Shown here: positions 13,691-14,891 of the stretch, one piece after another | Layout of the letters: every line of letters starts with the position of its first letter | How positions within the stretch are numbered: position 1 is the first letter of the stretch | Assembly: GCA_044359525.1 (NCBI GenBank) | Contig: JBIKLY010000084.1 | Span: forward strand, 1 to 14,891 | Reading direction: 5' to 3' | DNA length: 14,891 nucleotides | Source of the DNA: CAJBIL01 sp044359525 | Lineage (GTDB): Bacteria; Pseudomonadota; Gammaproteobacteria; Burkholderiales; Rhodocyclaceae | The notes under the pieces: model-generated | What the model saw: the letters and a program-made list of their open reading frames with translations, nothing else | Databases searched by the model: none | Told to the model about the DNA's origin: nothing | Translations under genes and position numbers: made by a program

Positions 13691-14806
13691 ATGAACCCAA
13701 AAATGCAGCGCCTATTCGATAGCCTGAAGGATGGACTGCTCATCGTTTCTCCGGTCAACCGCGAGATCCGTTACGCAAATCAAGCTGCGCGGGCGATGCT
13801 GCCAGTAACCGTTGGCAAGCCCCTTTCGGGCGGGTGGATGCATAGTCAGATCAGCGCTATCCAGCGTGGTTACCTCAAGCCGCCCTTGATATTCGAGATT
13901 GATTTGCCTGGGCCGAGCCAGGCTGAAGATCAGGTTCAGGTCACCTTGCTACCGAGCCCGGTCGGCAATGACTTTATCGCTATCCTGAAAAACATTTCTG
14001 ATGAGCAGGCGTACGAAAACGTGATCAGCAACCTTGCGGAGATGCTTGACTGCGAGTTCCGCGAACCAATGCGGGAGTTTCTCGGCTCGGTTGACAAGAT
14101 GCTCTCCCTATTTGAGCCTAAAGCAAAGGAAAGCTGGGCGCTGAGGGAATCTGTTGCTGAAGTCTCGAGGATGAGTTCCGTACTCGAAGAGCGTTTGCAA
14201 CAAATTGGCCTGCTCGCGTCTGCATTCAAGGAAGCGCCAATGTGCGGCGAAGAGCGGATTGCCGTGTCAGAACTGATCATCGAGGTGTTGGTTTCGACCC
14301 GACCTTTACTCACCGAGCACGGATTACGCGTCAGCTTCTCAGGCATTAACGACGGTCTGCCAGTGATCTACGGTAGCCGGACCTTTCTAACGCAGGCGCT
14401 GGCCGGTTATCTGCGTCACCTCGTCGAGCGGATCGACCGAGGGGCAAGCATACTGATTTCAGCAAAGGCAAAGGGTAATTTCATACTCCTGTACATCGCC
14501 AGTTACGGAAAAAGCGCGCCGCCTGGCAAAAGCAGGCGCGTGCTTCTTCCACTATTGAGCGTCAGAGGATCAAAAAATTTTGAAGCCCTTGCGCTTACTT
14601 TGCCACTCTGCAAGAGAGTGGTCGAGTTGATCGGAGGAAGTGTTCACTTTGACGATGGTGCAGGCGAAATGAGCAAGATTACCTTTGAATTACCTGTTGG
14701 GGCACCGGCTGTTAAAGACCGGGAAATTGGGTTGCAGCAAGCACAGCGCTACGCCCAGGACTTGCTTACCTTGATGCAGCGCCAGGCCACAACCACACGA
14801 CACTAA
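13691..14806 (+). CDS. Soluble PAS protein with degenerate histidine-kinase fold (pseudokinase)
   Basis: The 371-aa protein has no membrane segment. A PAS domain covers about residues 5-110 (SLKDGLLIVSPVNREIRYAN). A HisKA-like helical pair follows, but where kinases have HELRTPL this has CEFREPM, so Cys121 replaces the phospho-accepting His. The C-terminal part keeps the shape of a HATPase: the expected N-box region reads AGYLRHLVERI (His near 243, no Asn), the DxGxG segment is replaced by ASYGKSAPPGK (about 273-283), and the G2 box is lost although LPLCKRVVELIGGSV aligns with the last helix. It should not autophosphorylate. It more likely acts as a PAS-controlled scaffold or as a regulator of the receiver that follows by 10 bp. 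GGAG (13680-13683) lies 7 bp before the ATG. The frame is intact, so it is not a decayed pseudogene. Confidence 0.85.
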   Translation: MNPKMQRLFDSLKDGLLIVSPVNREIRYANQAARAMLPVTVGKPLSGGWMHSQISAIQRGYLKPPLIFEIDLPGPSQAEDQVQVTLLPSPVGNDFIAILKNISDEQAYENVISNLAEMLDCEFREPMREFLGSVDKMLSLFEPKAKESWALRESVAEVSRMSSVLEERLQQIGLLASAFKEAPMCGEERIAVSELIIEVLVSTRPLLTEHGLRVSFSGINDGLPVIYGSRTFLTQALAGYLRHLVERIDRGASILISAKAKGNFILLYIASYGKSAPPGKSRRVLLPLLSVRGSKNFEALALTLPLCKRVVELIGGSVHFDDGAGEMSKITFELPVGAPAVKDREIGLQQAQRYAQDLLTLMQRQATTTRH

Positions 14807-14816
14807 GGAGAAAAAA

Positions 14817-14891
14817 ATGAAAACCATCGTACTGGTAGTCGACGATCAAGCTGACATTCGCAAACTGGTGCGTATGACACTCGCCATAAGC
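14817..14891 (+). CDS. Response regulator receiver domain (5' end only)
   Basis: Twenty-five codons are visible: MKTIVLVVDDQADIRKLVRM and so on, with the receiver acidic pair Asp9/Asp10. AAGGAG (14805-14810) is 6 bp before the ATG and the pseudokinase stop is 10 bp upstream, so the two are one operon. The start resembles the lone receiver at 10423-10788. Whether an output domain follows cannot be seen. Confidence 0.85.
   Translation, partial: MKTIVLVVDDQADIRKLVRMTLAIS

Overview
The window is bacterial, GC-rich and coding-dense, and almost wholly devoted to signal transduction. Codon use, protein style and gene content (poly-HAMP/GAF and CHASE kinases, a PhnD-type binding protein beside kinases, a short XRE regulator) suggest a betaproteobacterium, most likely Rhodocyclales (Dechloromonas/Azonexus/Propionivibrio-like). 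That placement is inferred from protein style only, not from a marker gene.

Left block (1-11492, all on the minus strand, read from right to left): eight consecutive genes that look like one operon. In order of transcription: an HTH-receiver regulator with its DNA-binding domain at the N-terminus; a single-domain receiver; a PAS-PAS-GGDEF diguanylate cyclase; a PhnD-type periplasmic binding protein; a membrane kinase (sensor-HAMP-PAS-PAS-PAS-HisKA-HATPase); a second single-domain receiver; a CHASE-PAS-HisKA-HATPase kinase; and a 4HB-HAMP-GAF-PAS-HisKA-HATPase kinase that runs off the left edge. Four junctions are 4-bp stop/start overlaps (ATGA or GTGA) and the largest gap is about 51 bp. The second and third kinases share a duplicated PAS-kinase core. 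A reasonable reading is a multi-input phosphorelay: extracytoplasmic signals, one perhaps delivered by the binding protein, reach receivers that act on a promoter and on c-di-GMP.

Middle (11493-11991): an intergenic region of about 500 bp between divergent transcription units, with candidate promoters but no supportable gene.

Right block (11992-14891, plus strand): a 190-aa cysteine-free protein whose N-terminus holds eleven exact copies of a 9-bp repeat (Gly-Gly-Ile); an unrecognised 95-aa protein; a short doubtful ORF; a small XRE-type HTH regulator preceded by an operator-like inverted repeat; a soluble PAS protein shaped like a histidine kinase but with Cys in place of the phospho-accepting His and a degenerate ATPase domain; and the first 25 codons of a receiver. 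Two structured inverted repeats lie between the XRE gene and the pseudokinase.

The most unusual material is in the right block: the length-variable Gly-Gly-Ile protein, its unknown partner, and the pseudokinase-receiver pair. No tRNA, rRNA, CRISPR array, insertion sequence or replication origin was seen.
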